Counted from the first letter of the stretch, positions 22,415 through 36,361 are shown. The stretch: 64,000 bases of DNA from Sycobia sp. Sy_11 (GCA_018907035.1 JACCIC010000021.1:3502001-3566000); one strand, 5' to 3'. The notes: generated by a model not told the origin, from the sequence alone. A program made the numbers and translations.

Positions 22415-23611
22415 ATTTGTTCTCACTTTTTTTTACCGTAATCGCTAGTGCTTCTGTGCTAAAGCCTTTCTCAATTCGGTTCTCGAATGGATCCGACTTA
22501 TAAGCCACCGCTGTCCCGGTCCCCGTAATTAAATTCCACCAATGATTGCAGCGTTCGCTTCGAATCAATTTTCCCAAGCATCCAAGCTAAAGTTTTCCGA
22601 AAATACCTTCGCAATGCTTCTATCGCGTTACGAAGTTGCGTCGTCGCGAACGCGAGGCCTCGGATCTCTATTAAAACGGAGAAGAAGCGAAATGTGTACT
22701 TTCAACTTTGATATTCCTGAAGTAACCGTTACTCTCGTCCCCTTCTGCTTCGCAGGTTTTTCCCGACGAAGTTCGGCCGGCGACGAGGGGCGAGAGGGTT
22801 GGCGCGAAAGAGAGAAACAGCGGAGGCAAGAGGGGAAAAAAGAAGCCCGAAGAAAAAGCCTGGTTTCTGGATCCGCGCCACGTTTCCGTGAGCGCACGGT
22901 AGCTTATTATACGCCCGCCCTCTACCCCGCCCTCCGGCGGGCGCGCCCTGGCGGAAAAAATTTGCAGCCGCGTCGAGACAGGAGAAAATTCCGGGTTAAC
23001 CCGGTGGGCCGGGGGTGGGGGGGGGGTGGAGCAGGCTTAAAAAGTTGGCCGTGTCTACGGCTGAGGAGCGTAGCGCGGATTATCCAGGAATCGCGGGGGC
23101 CATATTTTTCTATCGCGGCGAACGAGCGAGGAGCAAACGGAACTTTTTTCTTGTACCAAGAAATGAAACGAGGCTTCGGATGGACGATAACGCGCTGTGC
23201 TTTTCATATACCGCACTGAAATATCTCTGGATATCCGTAGGATGTCGATGGTTTTTTTTTTCTTTATGTAAAGCTGAAGCTCAATTAAAAGCTGGCTGGC
23301 TACGGAATGAGATTTACGATATATATATATATACATATATAAAGAAAGAAGGAAACACGGCCCGTAAAATTTCGCCCGTTATCCTTACTTGCAAGATCGT
23401 TATATACACCTCTATATTGTACATACGTGATATTTGAGGTAGATAAAGAATAGAAGCAAGAGAGAGTGAGAGAGAGAGGAAGAAGAAAAATCAGTGCTCG
23501 CCCAGAGCGCACGCCACAGAGCAGTCTTCGCGTCCCGTGGAAAAGTCCGACAGAGCGCGAGAAAGATGAAAGCGAAGGGAGGAGCGAGGTATATATGAGC
23601 GCGGCAAAGCC

Positions 23612-23613
<2 letters not shown>

Positions 23614-23646
<33 letters not shown>
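23614..23646. repeat. (GA)n microsatellite
   Basis: About 33 bp of GA repeats, able to pair with the TC array at 23931. Confidence 0.94.
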
Positions 23647-23650
<4 letters not shown>

Positions 23651-23928
23651 AGTGAGAGAGGTACATATAGAGATATAATAGAGATACCCTTCCTCGAGAA
23701 GAGCCCGGAGGTCCTTTTCGCGGAAGGTCGATCCTGCGAGCGCGGCGGAACAGACTTCCATATTCCGTCTCTGTGTGCCCGCCAGTATATTTTCGCGGTC
23801 CAGCGAGCCAGTTATTCAATATGCTCGACCCCGCGCGCTCGCGTACACGCCCCGAGCAATCTCCCCACCCCCTGGACCCTCCGTACATCTCTCCCTCCCT
23901 ACCCCCCTCGCTCGCTCACTCTCACACA

Positions 23929-23930
<2 letters not shown>

Positions 23931-23976
<46 letters not shown>
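23931..23976. repeat. (CT)n microsatellite
   Basis: About 46 bp of perfect CT repeats. Confidence 0.95.
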
Positions 23977-23979
<3 letters not shown>

Positions 23980-25145
23980 CCCTTTCGCCGGGACTGGCGC
24001 AAACCCGGTATTACAAAGCGCGCGTATACGTATACTCCGTGGCCAAGTATATACAACGACGGCTCTGCGACCGCGTTACAAATTCTATAGGCAAATAATA
24101 TACGTTGTCGTGATCCGGGCGCTGAAAAATTTCAACTCCCCGGAAATAAATGAAAAATATCCCTTCTCTCTCTCTCTCTCTCTGCGTTGATTGGAGGGGG
24201 GGGGGATTTCAATTTTTGCCCTACGTACGTGGCTGATTTTTCCGAGATTGTAGAAATTCAACGACGGATCTATTTCGCTCCTTCGTAAAGAAAGATAGTG
24301 GGGAAGGAAGAAGAACCAAAGAATCGGGGTATCGATGACCTCACCTCCCAGTGGATCGTTACGTTAGATTCTTGAGCGGGAATCAATATCTGTATATAAT
24401 AATGCGCGACGAGGATTTAGATTTCAAAGAATTTATAATACGCGCTCCTTCGGTATATATATGATATACTTATACGTGTGTGTGAGTATGTATTATGGGA
24501 CTCCGAAAGCGTATATGTATAGCGTTTACGTTTCCATTCGAGATCCGCGTCGTCCCCCTTTTCTTCTCGATCTCTTTATACAGATGTCCCCCCAACCCCT
24601 CTCCTGTTTTTCAATAGAATCGAATTCGTGATCGCGGCCACCAGGTTGGCCGACCCTCTGGTATATATATATATATACACCTTGGTTGGGAGAGCAGAGA
24701 GTGAAACATAAGTACTCACAGCCCCCGAAAAGGTTACTGCTACCCGGTGGATCCTTTACCGGTACCTGGAATCGTTTTGAAATTTTTCAATAATCAGGGC
24801 GTATGTTACAGATTCTTGGCCCGCGTGCTCAAGTTGCTCCTCCTGTATTCTCGACGAATGTTACCATTGATGCTGAGCTCGTATTAAACGCAATTAACAT
24901 TATATGGGATTACGTATATCGACTATGTTATGTACAAGTAATTGTTGGGGCTGGCTCGGGAGCTGGTAATTTTTCGATTGTCGAGCAGCTCGACAAACTT
25001 GCTATCGAATTTATTAAAACGCCGAAAGATTACACCTGCGAAATCACAGGCTGTCAGATAAACCGAAGTTCTGATGCGCGAAAGACTGAAATACATTATT
25101 ACGTATATGCATTAATATACTTACGCTGGCGTAATTGCATAATCG

Positions 25146-25146
<1 letters not shown>

Positions 25147-25200
<54 letters not shown>
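25147..25200. repeat. (TA)n microsatellite
   Basis: About 54 bp of TA repeats followed by a few TCTA units. Confidence 0.95.
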
Positions 25201-25203
<3 letters not shown>

Positions 25204-26027
25204 CTATCTATCTACATTGTATACATTTTTAGATAAAACTATAAATATATATGTATCTATATATGTTTTTTTTTTTCATCAATCGAGGGAGCTTGTTTGT
25301 ACGAAATGTAATAAGAGGGGAAACGTATATAAAATCGCTCAATCGAATGAAATTACAGTTATCGCTCTATTTTTCTTGGAGAGAGCTCTTTTTCGTATCC
25401 ATGCCTCCGCCCACAGATGAACACACACGCGTCCTCGACCCCCCCCCCCCCACACGGATGGCATCGTAGAAAAGCACCGTCAGAAGCCAAAAAAAAGAGA
25501 TGTACCCAGAGCGGAGAATGACGTGGGGTTGTGCGGTAAAGGCACTGGAACTGCGGGGGCGGTGGGCACGTACGTTGTGCCCCCCCCCCCAAAGCTCTCT
25601 CTCGCTCTCTCTCTCTCTCTGCGGGACTTTGCGCTCGCTCGCGGGACTTTATGAAAATCTGATATGAACCTAGGGAGGATCGCGCGGGGGCCAAAGGAAA
25701 AGACGCGCGGGCGGATCGGGATGGGCGAGGTCGAGAAGTCGAGTCTCGGCCCGCAGTCTCTCGTCTTATTCGCCCGTAATACGCGGGCTGTTCCTTTATA
25801 CGCTTTCGGATAAGTACAGAAGAGAGCGGTGGCGGGGGGTAAGCTGGAGAGGGACGGAGGAGGGTAAGGCTAAGGCTTACGTAGCCTGGTGTCGTTCCCT
25901 ACTCTCGCGCTATATCTATCCCTGTATATGTATAACTCGCGCAGGATGCGTGCGCCGCCGCAGCCCGCAAGTTTCGCGGCGGGCGCGCGCTCGCGCGACG
26001 ATCGATAAGTCAGGAGAGAAGGGAGGG

Positions 26028-26030
<3 letters not shown>

Positions 26031-26074
<44 letters not shown>
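26031..26074. repeat. (GA)n microsatellite
   Basis: About 44 bp of GA repeats. Confidence 0.95.
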
Positions 26075-26077
<3 letters not shown>

Positions 26078-26375
26078 TTTCATGTTATAGAAAGCCAGTT
26101 TCTAGAGCGAGGAATCGTCGACTGAGGAGGGAAATTTTTGCCGAGACCGAGAGACGGGAAACTTTTGGATGGATTAAGTGCATTCGCTTCCAAAGAGTGC
26201 GAGGGGCAGGGAGGGGGAAGAGTGCCGGGAGAGAAGCCGATTAATTAATTTTCAAGTCTGGTATTATACGGAACTTTCTCGGTTGCCGCAGCAGCGAAAT
26301 ATTTTCTTTCTCCTGGTTTTAATGTCTTTGAAAATTCGATTTAGTGTTATTATACGCGAGAGAGAAAGACTTAAG

Positions 26376-26391
26376 AAGAGAGAGAGAGAGT

Positions 26392-26443
<52 letters not shown>
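26376..26443. repeat. (GA)n microsatellite, interrupted
   Basis: About 68 bp of GA repeats with GTGA and GACA interruptions. Confidence 0.94.
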
Positions 26444-26445
<2 letters not shown>

Positions 26446-27143
26446 AAGTGCGAGCGAGGGGGGGGATCAATAGATGCGTGTTTTATTTATAATTTAGAAT
26501 ACAATTTTATACGACAAAATTACATTATAAATACAATAAATACTATATAAGATATTTCTGCGATACATAAAACTTCATAAGATATTTAAAAATAAAAGGA
26601 TTGTGATAAATTAAGTGAATCGACACATAGTATTTCTACTTAACTAGTGGATAATGTCATTCAATTGCCTAGCTGTACAGAATTTTTGTTGGTAATTTGA
26701 TAAACACGTATATAGTAATTTAGTACAATACCCAAACAATGGCTCGTCAGTTTTTCAACGAACAGCCCAGAAAATCAACACTTCTCAACTCGTAACGAAG
26801 GCCGATATATATTCGTAATATCCCGACTTATCCCACCGCCTCACCGCCCCTAAAAAAATCCAACGCTTACGCCAGCTCCACCTTAGGGCAACGGCGCGCG
26901 CTACAGTAATAACGATAATAATCGAGAATTCTTCGCCTCGCGCGGCGGGCGGACGCATAGCGAGAGCCAAAAAGCCGACGGGCGCCCGCTGGAAGACAAT
27001 ATGATTAATTTTGTCCGTGGGCCGGCGCACCAAAGGCGCATTATAAACGCCCGCGTGATCCATGACACCTGACTCCCAGTTCAAGAGGGTGGAGGAGGGG
27101 GTGTGATAGATTGCGCTCATCCCTCATTATATCCCCCTTCTCA

Positions 27144-27170
27144 CTCACTCTCTCTCTCTCTCTCTCTCTC
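27144..27170. repeat. (TC)n microsatellite
   Basis: About 27 bp of CT/TC repeats. Confidence 0.92.
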
Positions 27171-27472
27171 ACTCTCTCGTTCTCGCCCTCGACGCGAGAT
27201 ACCTTCTAGTGATTACCGAATTTTCGGACGTCCGCGTTTGTATTCTTATATGCATGGAGATGCGGCTCGCGTGCGCGCGTCCGCTTGGCGGGGAGGGGTA
27301 AAACTGTGAATTTCTCTCGGCGTCGACCCCTACTTCCGTCTCTATCGGAGCGCGAGTCAGCTCGCACTTTTTTGTAGAAATTTGTCAGAGCGACACGCGC
27401 ATCCCCGACATGATTTATGACTTGTCACTGATGCGCGTCTACCTCCGATCTTGTAGATATGTATTTTTATTT

Positions 27473-27475
<3 letters not shown>

Positions 27476-27506
<31 letters not shown>
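27476..27506. repeat. (TC)n microsatellite
   Basis: About 31 bp of TC repeats followed by T-rich pyrimidine sequence. Confidence 0.92.
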
Positions 27507-27508
<2 letters not shown>

Positions 27509-27949
27509 GCTCTTTCTTTTCCCTTTCTCTTTCTTTTTTTTGCTCCATTAGTTTCATCCGCATATGCCGTGGGCAATACGTGCTTCCCGAAATAGATTTG
27601 CGAATTATAGATGTTAATTAAAGCAGCTGATCGCTGTACGTTTCTCAATTGACCCAGGAATTTCATCCTGATACATTATATATATCCAAATTATCCAACA
27701 CTATTTCATTTTAAATAATGAAATTGCATGTATACGTGTGTGTGTTTAGGTATATATATTGTACATACTGCAAAATAAGATAATGATTGAATATGTCATA
27801 CATTATATATGTATATATTATCAATGAATCGATGGTCACGCAACCATAAAATCCATCATACCGTAGCGGTATCAAGGATTATACGCGACGAGGAAAAAAA
27901 ACAACTCACAAGACACATTATATACTTTTATTAATTATCGGATTCCCTC

Positions 27950-27951
<2 letters not shown>

Positions 27952-27994
<43 letters not shown>
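27952..27994. repeat. (TC)n microsatellite
   Basis: About 42 bp of TC repeats. Confidence 0.95.
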
Positions 27995-27998
<4 letters not shown>

Positions 27999-29489
27999 CC
28001 TTCCTCGATAATTAGGACTATATCGACAGGCAAGCAGCGGGAGCCGCTCGGCGCCCCTCGTAAGAACAAAAGTTGAATGCACGCACAATGCGCGCAAACG
28101 TGAGCCGGACAATAATGCGACCGAAAACGCGTCAATTTCGATTTCTGCGACCGATGCCGACGCCCGACGCTGCCGCCGCCAGCTGACGTCCCTCGTTTCT
28201 GCGCGACACTCCCGAGCCCGAAGGTTTTCGCGTCGTCGTTGTCGGCGTGTTTGTCGCTTCGCGTGTAGGGCAGGGGGAGGGCGCGATCAATGTTCGGGGG
28301 GTGGGAAGATGGGGCCGACGAAATGCCGGACCACGCAGCCGAGTTAATTGCTTTCGGCCACAGAATGATGCGCGCCATATCATTAGAAGTAAGAGTGTAT
28401 ACCGCTGTATAATATGAGAACGCGTAAAAATAGCTTTAATACTTCAATCTGTTGTCAATTTTTTTTTATCGCAAATTTAACGTTTTTGTTTGTTTTTTGT
28501 TCCCTTCAAACAAGTACCCTTTGAATTTGCCCAATTCGGAATTCAATATTGAAGAATTACAAACGTCAGTCCGACAAATAATTATGCAGCTGGTATTATT
28601 ATAGATACACGTACATTGTGGATAGATTGAAGCTGTCATCCCGTTTATGTCTATCACTTTTAGATACCTGAGCATAGAAGCTAATTACAACTTGCGCGAA
28701 ATGAGACATTTTCCAACACATCCGCCGAAGTCGAGAAACACGTGTATATAATAAGTAATGGAGGTCGAGCGTAACACTCCTTAGTGAAATGAAGAATAAA
28801 AAACTAAGAATAATAATAATATGCCTATTAGCACACAAGTGAGTAGATTGCATTCCCGTTCATTATATATCATACATATAACCTTTTATTCATATGCACA
28901 GTATACATACACCATGCATATTCCGCACACACGCGCGCGCGCGCGCGCTCTAACACACATGTGTCGGTTCGGCAAAAAGAGAAATCAGATCCTTTTTGTT
29001 TCGAGGTATATAACGACGTGTTCCGAAACAAACGAGATATCTCCGAGCTCTATTGTATAGACAAAGGCGAGACGAACGAACGGGGTGTGCGATGAAAGAA
29101 AAGAGTGAGAGAGACAGGAAGAGAGAGAGAGGAATATGGAGGGACATCGATCTTAGCATACACATATGTGTGGCTATACAGCACCCGCGATCGTTAAGCC
29201 CATCACTGGTTACCGCGTTAACGGCGTAATTGCCGCTCATTAGGCCGCTAAAGGACCCGATGAAAGTCGAGGATATTATAAATAAGTACGGGATCGACGC
29301 GGTGGCCCATCATCCCCCATACCTGGGATACGTACGCGAGAAACGTTTTGATCGAGCGCATCGCGGCCGCGCGACGCGATGGCTAATTCAGTACACGTAA
29401 AAATATCTCGAAATGTACGTTTTGAAATGAGCGAGCAAACGCCCGAGACCCGTATACGGAGACATTTCGAATTAACGCAATACATATAC

Positions 29490-29496
<7 letters not shown>

Positions 29497-29529
<33 letters not shown>
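29497..29529. repeat. (TA)n microsatellite
   Basis: About 33 bp of TA repeats after a short TACATA stretch. Confidence 0.93.
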
Positions 29530-29533
<4 letters not shown>

Positions 29534-29838
29534 ATATTTATGAAGTATGCATGGGAATCGGATGGAGAGCGTGCACGCGCGCGAGTGCACTCACGGCGAA
29601 ATAATGTAATAATATAGTCGACCACGAAGTTTTTACATCGGGGCACTTTTGTCACATGAGCGGCCGATCGCTTACGCTGGGCTCGCCATTGCACTGGCAT
29701 CGGCCCCGCTCGCGTATGCGCACCATGCGTGTGGTGCGTGCGTGTGTGCGCCCGCGTGCAAAGGGGCGGAAAGGCCGAATCAAGAGGATCCGCCGAGTGC
29801 GCGCGCGTACTTGCGAGCGCGCGCATAATAGACTAGTA

Positions 29839-29840
<2 letters not shown>

Positions 29841-29885
<45 letters not shown>

Positions 29886-29893
29886 GACAGAGA
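29841..29893. repeat. (GA)n microsatellite
   Basis: About 50 bp of GA repeats with GACA interruptions near the end. Confidence 0.94.
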
Positions 29894-31329
29894 GTTAAAA
29901 AAAAGGGCACGCGCGCTCTTTGCAAACTCGATTGAGTGGAGCGCACGAGAGCCCGCCGGCCGCCTCGCGAGATGATCCTCGAAAAGAGCCCGTCCTCGCG
30001 CTCGCCGGCGCCGTTATTAACGTATATGTCATTGCTACGCGCCAGCGCGTACTGTACGCTATATACCCCCCCCCCCTCAACATCGTCGCCTCTTCCATCG
30101 TCGTACGTCGGCGCAGCCGCGCGCAGGAGGAGCGAATTTTTTGCCCCGGTTCGATTATCGGCGCGACGAGCGGCATTCGTCCGTGCGCGTAATACGCGGC
30201 CGTATGCTTGTACAGAGTGCGCGATGTACTGGCCGTGATGTTTGCTCGGTGAATTAATGTTTGGCGATCGGGGCGATGGTTCGAACTGGGGACGGGGAGG
30301 AAGATTCGTTGGCCGAGCCGGTTAGAAAATTCTAGATTCTTCAACGCGGCCCGAGACGACGATCGAAGGGGATTATCGTGCAAGTTATTAATACACCGGG
30401 GTAAAAAATAAAAAAATCAGACCATCCTCAGTTTGATCAACGTGGCGCGTATCAATCAAAAATAGAAGTATAACAGAATTGGGCAAAACCGCAAGAATGT
30501 AAAACGCGAAGAAAAAGCAACCATGGAGCTAGAAGAAAAATTTTACTCCGAAGTTGACTGGCTCGATCGAAAAATGTTTTATTGTTACGAGCTGAAATGC
30601 GAACGATGCGCTCGACTGCGGGATGGCAGTTTTGCCCGAATTCTACTATCGTATGCGATTGTACGATAATGAACTGTACGACGATATTAAATGCAAGCCA
30701 CAGCGTTCCCGCTAGAGATGCGATTCAACATAAACGTGCACGAGGAATAAGCTTTATCAATATTTTCACGAATTCATCATCTATGATATCCAAAAAAGAA
30801 AATAAAATAAAAAATGACCAGCTCGTGGTAGTCGGCAATTCGGAGAGCGTAAGATGCATAGTTTATCGAATTGTCCCTGCGATCGATCGAATATAGAGAT
30901 TTTTGTCCGATCGTAAAAAACCATTGCTAACGCTGACGAGAAATCCAGACACGGAAAGACAAAACAGATCAGAGAGATGATCGAGACTTGAGCCTCCCCC
31001 CCCCCCGTAACGTCCGACGATTCGTCAACGTCCCCGCGGCGCCAATCGCCATCTCCGCGTAGATGCAGGGAACGAGCAGCTACGGCCAGGAGTGCGTGAG
31101 AGGATCTTCGCCTGGCGCATGTACGAGTGCGCGATACGTGACGTACGAAAATATAACCACGGCAGCAGCGGCGTCGACGGCGACGGCGGTGGCAGACGCA
31201 GCTGCACCTGTGCGATATAGAGTTCCAGGTACTGGATCGCGCAATATCCAATTACCGTGGACCGCTCATCCACCGCTCTTTCTCCCATATTATCTTTGAT
31301 ACGACGAAGCGGCTAAGGACAGCGGGTCA

Positions 31330-31433
<104 letters not shown>

Positions 31434-31655
31434 CACTGTATAGAAGGGTATATACTCGATCGGTCAGGTATATAATATGTATATACCTGCCTGCCCCTAT
31501 ATAGTACGCTTACCCAACGCGTCTATCCCCATACATCTACACATATAAACAATCGATGGGTGCTCTATATATGCGCGTGTGTGTGTCTACAAAACGACCC
31601 GCGGGGGTGTATCGAATATCCCGTCTGGTGCGGTCCACCGTGCATATACGCTTGC

Positions 31656-31658
<3 letters not shown>

Positions 31659-31698
<40 letters not shown>
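31659..31698. repeat. (TA)n microsatellite
   Basis: About 40 bp of TA repeats. Confidence 0.94.
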
Positions 31699-31700
<2 letters not shown>

Positions 31701-31888
31701 CCTCGCGCGCGCGCTCGTTTCACGGTTAATTAAGCGTCCGACAAACCCGACCGCGAAAAGGAGGATGGTTAACGTTGCTGCCGTCCCCGCTGCCGCCGCC
31801 ACTGCCGCCGATGCCGATGCTCCCTGCTGCGGCAGGTTGCTCTGGTCATATGTGTGCGCGCGCGGACGCGTCTATGTGTTATATACAC

Positions 31889-31889
<1 letters not shown>

Positions 31890-31944
<55 letters not shown>

Positions 31945-32029
31945 CACCTATATGGTATATTATTCGGATATCGGAGGAGAGCTCCCGACACGCCGAAAAG
32001 AAAGAAAAGTCTCTTGAGCGTGAATGGGA

Positions 32030-32092
<63 letters not shown>
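31890..32092. repeat. Two long (AT)n microsatellites
   Basis: AT arrays at 31890-31941 and 32032-32092 are separated by about 90 bp of unique sequence. Confidence 0.95.
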
Positions 32093-32094
<2 letters not shown>

Positions 32095-32513
32095 CGTTTA
32101 TAGCGGCTCTGATTCTTGGTATAAAATATGTAGACGCGTCGGAGGAAAGAGTGAGAGAAAGAGAGTGGAGGGGGACTGGAACGGAGCTCTTCGCGATCCA
32201 TAGTGTGAGATCATCGAGAGATATCGACGAGGAAAGAGATATCGAGAAAGACGCAGCGCGGGGATGGTGCTCCGGGCGAGGGGGGAGGACGGAGGGGCAG
32301 GGCGGATTGGCAGGACTTTTAACTCGAGGTTGACTGAGCACATCCGACGATCTCTGATGTGTATGAAAGAAGTGGCTTAAAAGGTCTCCTCGTCCTCCTC
32401 CTCCACCCACCCTCTCGTTCAACTCTTTTTTTCTCTTTTTGCTCGCCTTTGCGCTGCTCCTCTTTGTCGACGTTTCTTTTTTTTCCTCTCCTCGGTCTGG
32501 TTTATTTTTCCGA

Positions 32514-32515
<2 letters not shown>

Positions 32516-32585
<70 letters not shown>
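32516..32585. repeat. Compound (TA)n(GA)n microsatellite
   Basis: About 45 bp of TA repeats join directly to about 25 bp of GA repeats, the same order as at 31332-31431. Confidence 0.95.
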
Positions 32586-34788
32586 GTAGAGGTTAGCGCT
32601 CGTGTGCGAAAATGCATATTATCCATATATATATGACATATACCATCATATGTTGTCAATACTTGTAAATGTTTTGCGTGGGCGTAACGATTTTACGAAA
32701 AGCCAAGATCCGAGAGATCGATTTAGAGTAGAGAATGTTGCGGTCCATTCGCGTTTAAACGACAAGTGGCTGATGGATATTTCATATACAATAACATATG
32801 AATAAGCGTCGCTAAAGTATAGACCACACGTGCCTTTTAGGCGATGCTTAGACGAGACTTCTTAATTCTATTTATAGAAATGACTGTACATATAGGTTTC
32901 AGAAAAGAAGAGGCGACAAAACTGACCGATAAATCCGAGGAAAATTTAAAGATAGAAGAAGGCAGTAATGGAAAAAAAAATAGAAACGCTATTTTCCACT
33001 GCTAGATTATTTTATCTATATGTCACGTTGGGTAACGTTTTACATACCATTGTACACACCTATAGATGTGTGTGGGTGTGTGTGTCTATGTGTGTGCTGC
33101 TTTTAACTTAATACGCGGCATCCGAATACCTTACTCATAATGACGACCGGGATGCGACACGTCGGGCGTCCATTCGACGCGGAGTATAAACCTATAGATA
33201 GGAGCCCCCTAAACACCTCGAATCGCGTATATATCTATGTCCGTATATAATATATTTAGGTATACATTATATACGCGTACATCTGCCCATCTCGATCGAC
33301 GGCGGATTAAAAAGATTCTCCAGAAACGGTATTAGAGGAGTTCGATACCACACCGTGTTCTTCGTGTCCTTTTTTTTCTTTACTTTTTATTCAAGTATAT
33401 ATGGACGCGAGCGCGCGCGCGCGCGCACACACACACACACCCTAACATAAACACATCACAGTCATCGGGAATTAATTTTTTGCCCTATCTCGAATTCGTA
33501 AGCGACTACTTTGACGCGCTTCATTCGTCACGGGCGCGCGCTTATAATTATACACAGGTATATACAGTATATGGGTGGCAGTCGTTCCGGCTTTGATAGC
33601 GATATCTCTTACGACGAGGCTAAGCTCGTTATAATCCGTCCGCTCGTCCGAGGGCAGGGTGAGGGGGATAAGAAAATATGTTCTGTTTTACGGAATTAAA
33701 TGGGCACGGGAAGGCGCGTGAGGCAGCGATCGGATTAGGCAGGGTATTCGGCGAAGTGTAATATTCGATACAGGATCTTTTTCTTTTTCTTCCTTTTTTC
33801 TTTCTGTTTTTCTGATTCACGAGAGAACGTTCCAACTGTAAATAATTAATTCCAACTTCCTATTTAGTGCTTTTCTGGTTTTTTTTTTTTTTTTTTTTTT
33901 TTTTGTTGACTTGTATTTGAATGGCAGAATTAGATTTTATTCATTGTCATTATTTCATTGTCATTGTCACGATTCATTTCTTATTTTTCACGAGAGATTG
34001 GCACAGGCTTCGATCACATAAATCCCAAATTCAATGAAACTGCTGCTCTGAAAAATTGTAGATTTGCAAGCAACTGTTTTTTTTTCTTTTCACGATGATA
34101 AAAATTCCCTGAACAAATCAATATCGAATCAATAATTACCTCGCCCTAGAGCGAAACAGGAGTTATCCATTCCAGTTGAAGATGTATAATCGTTCAAAGT
34201 CTTATACTCTCTCTCTAATTAATGGAATTCTTAAGATCGCTGCATTAGCTTTATATAAAAATAAAAATAAAAATAAAAAGGACAATCGAGCATTGGCATA
34301 CAGGCGCCCCTCGGTGATTAATGGCAGCGAATCGTAAAGGTATTTAATAATCGCATCGGAAACAGATGGTGGGCCGAATCGCCGAACAATCGAGCGCCGT
34401 AATCGAACGTCGATACGTTTCATTAATTTGGCAAAAGCCCCTCCCACCTCCCTCATATATATCTATATATATATATATATTAATCTTGATGCCGCGGCAC
34501 CCTCAAATCTAGTACTCTGTATAGACTGGTGGAACATAATGACGGAGCTCGTGACGGCTTACGCCCATTTACAGGAAAAATTAAACATTTTATTGACTCT
34601 TCCACTATTACGTGGCTCTTTTCCTACATTCTTTTGTTTTTCCCAAAATTTCGTCACAAATACTTAACGAACGGCAGTCTGATTATCGGACGTCAATTTC
34701 AACATTTTTATATAACAATAATAATAATAAAACAAACGCTATTATACATTACAAGTACTTTTTCTAGACGGAATAAACAAATACAATT

Positions 34789-34796
<8 letters not shown>
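32586..34796. other. Gene-free segment, few arrays
   Basis: Contains a CG/CA dinucleotide run (about 33412-33440), a T-run of about 24 bp (33880-33904), a CATTGTCATT short repeat (about 33942-33968) and the AAAAT pentamer repeat near 34.26 kb. No coding evidence. Confidence 0.5.

Positions 34797-34839
<43 letters not shown>
34797..34839. repeat. (TA)n microsatellite
   Basis: About 43 bp of TA repeats. A short A4T-type pentamer repeat lies at about 34256-34279. Confidence 0.94.
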
Positions 34840-34842
<3 letters not shown>

Positions 34843-35107
34843 AGCCTGAATCTTCATACGCGCACACACAAACACATACACACCTATTCTGATTAAATTA
34901 TCGATCCCGATTCGAATCGGTTAACAGGGCGTAACGCGAGCTCATCGGTCAAAGACCATACAACACAATTATTAATATACCGATTAAAGGGAGCGCCAGC
35001 CGTCGCGGTCGCGCCTCTCATCGCGTTTCGTGAGATAAAAAAGCGCGTTTTCCGCTCCACATGGGGTCATCCTCTTACACGCAACTATAATATACTGCAT
35101 ATACTAC

Positions 35108-35113
<6 letters not shown>

Positions 35114-35160
<47 letters not shown>
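35114..35160. repeat. (TA)n microsatellite
   Basis: About 46 bp of TA repeats. Confidence 0.94.
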
Positions 35161-35164
<4 letters not shown>

Positions 35165-35536
35165 TTAATGTCCCAAGGGTACGCGAACGCTTGCGCGACG
35201 ACGCGTGTATACATAGGTATTCACGTTTAACGCGCCCGCGCCTTCCGCCACACTTTTCCCTCGACGGAAAGCGCGGGGTGGTGACGAGGGGCGGGGGGGG
35301 GGAGAAGAGGAGAAGGTAACTCTCGCCGGATCGCGCCGCTGGTGTATAACAAACGAGCCAAGGATGATTTAGCAAATAGCCAGGGCCCGAGCCGTGGCTC
35401 TCCGACGATCGAGAGATCGCGGACCGGCTCTACACGTATATGTGCACGTGTATGCTTTACACGCGCTCGGGCGTGTGATTGTTTTATAATTAAGCCGTTA
35501 CCGGTGGAACTGAGGGTGGGGAGGGTGGCTGTTCGC

Positions 35537-35537
<1 letters not shown>

Positions 35538-35578
<41 letters not shown>
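35538..35578. repeat. (TA)n microsatellite
   Basis: About 40 bp of TA repeats. Confidence 0.94.
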
Positions 35579-35586
<8 letters not shown>

Positions 35587-36313
35587 GCATGTAGATATAC
35601 ATAGAAGACGAGGACGTCGCCAGCGATGATTAATTGTTTTCAAATTGAAAAGCGAGCCGGTATCGCGAGAGCCTGACCAGCGTGCCTGTCGTCTTAATTT
35701 CAGGACTCTCGCGCATATACGTAACTATATAGATATGTATGTGCGCGCGCGCGTGTGTGTAATGCGTGTAGCGCCTAGGAAAGGAGAACGAGAGGAAGAA
35801 GACGTCAGTGTTAAATTTATTCCTTTCTTTCCTTTAAACTGTCCCGCCTCTCTCGCCCGCGCCGCGGCGACGTCGATCGATTTCTCGTTCGATTCTTTCA
35901 CCCCCAACCCCCGTCTCGCCAGGGATACTTCAACGATCCCGCACGGCGGCACGGGGCGGCGGCATTTTTATCAACCCTTATCGCGCTCCCTTTTTTCGAG
36001 CTTCCCTCGTGTCTTATATTGTCGCCGATGCTGGCGACTGGGAGGGGGGGGGGGGCGTTCGCTAATCGGACGGGGAACGTGAAATTTCCAAAGCTCAGGA
36101 TGCACAAGTAGGTCGACTCGGGATATTCTATTAAAATTTCCTGATCTTTGTAGGCAAGCCTCGCGTTATGCGCCCCGTCTCCTTTTTCTGCTCGGTCTCC
36201 CTCCCCCGACCCCAACGGCAAAGTACAAGCTGATACAGCGCATATACAGCTTTTAAGCTGCGAGCGCTTGTATGAAGTTCCCCAAAAAAAGAGAAATCAA
36301 AGACCGATCGATA

Positions 36314-36318
<5 letters not shown>

Positions 36319-36359
<41 letters not shown>
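36319..36359. repeat. (TA)n microsatellite
   Basis: About 41 bp of TA repeats. Confidence 0.94.

Positions 36360-36361
<2 letters not shown>

Larger units (their letters stand above)
21314..25146. other. Gene-free segment of putative intron
   Basis: The stretch 21.3-22.3 kb is AT-rich and repeat-poor. At 22755 a pyrimidine tract and CAG resemble an acceptor; the following basic frame (FFPTKFGRRRGARG onwards) does not resemble the Optix tail. GC-richer DNA at 22.7-24.1 kb holds the paired GA and TC arrays. Confidence 0.5.

Noticed and set aside
22542..23219. 225-codon + strand frame
   Set aside because: No recognisable domain, basic low-complexity composition, and runs through G-runs; only the acceptor inside it is noted.
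24803..25420. 205-codon + strand frame
   Set aside because: First 110 residues match no family I recognise and the rest crosses a TA array.
30272..30295. GGTTCGAACTGGGG, resembling a tRNA T-loop
   Set aside because: No acceptor stem, D-loop or anticodon arm could be placed around it.
31769..32659. 296-codon minus-strand frame
   Set aside because: Mostly Ile-Tyr and Ser-Leu runs from TA and TC arrays.
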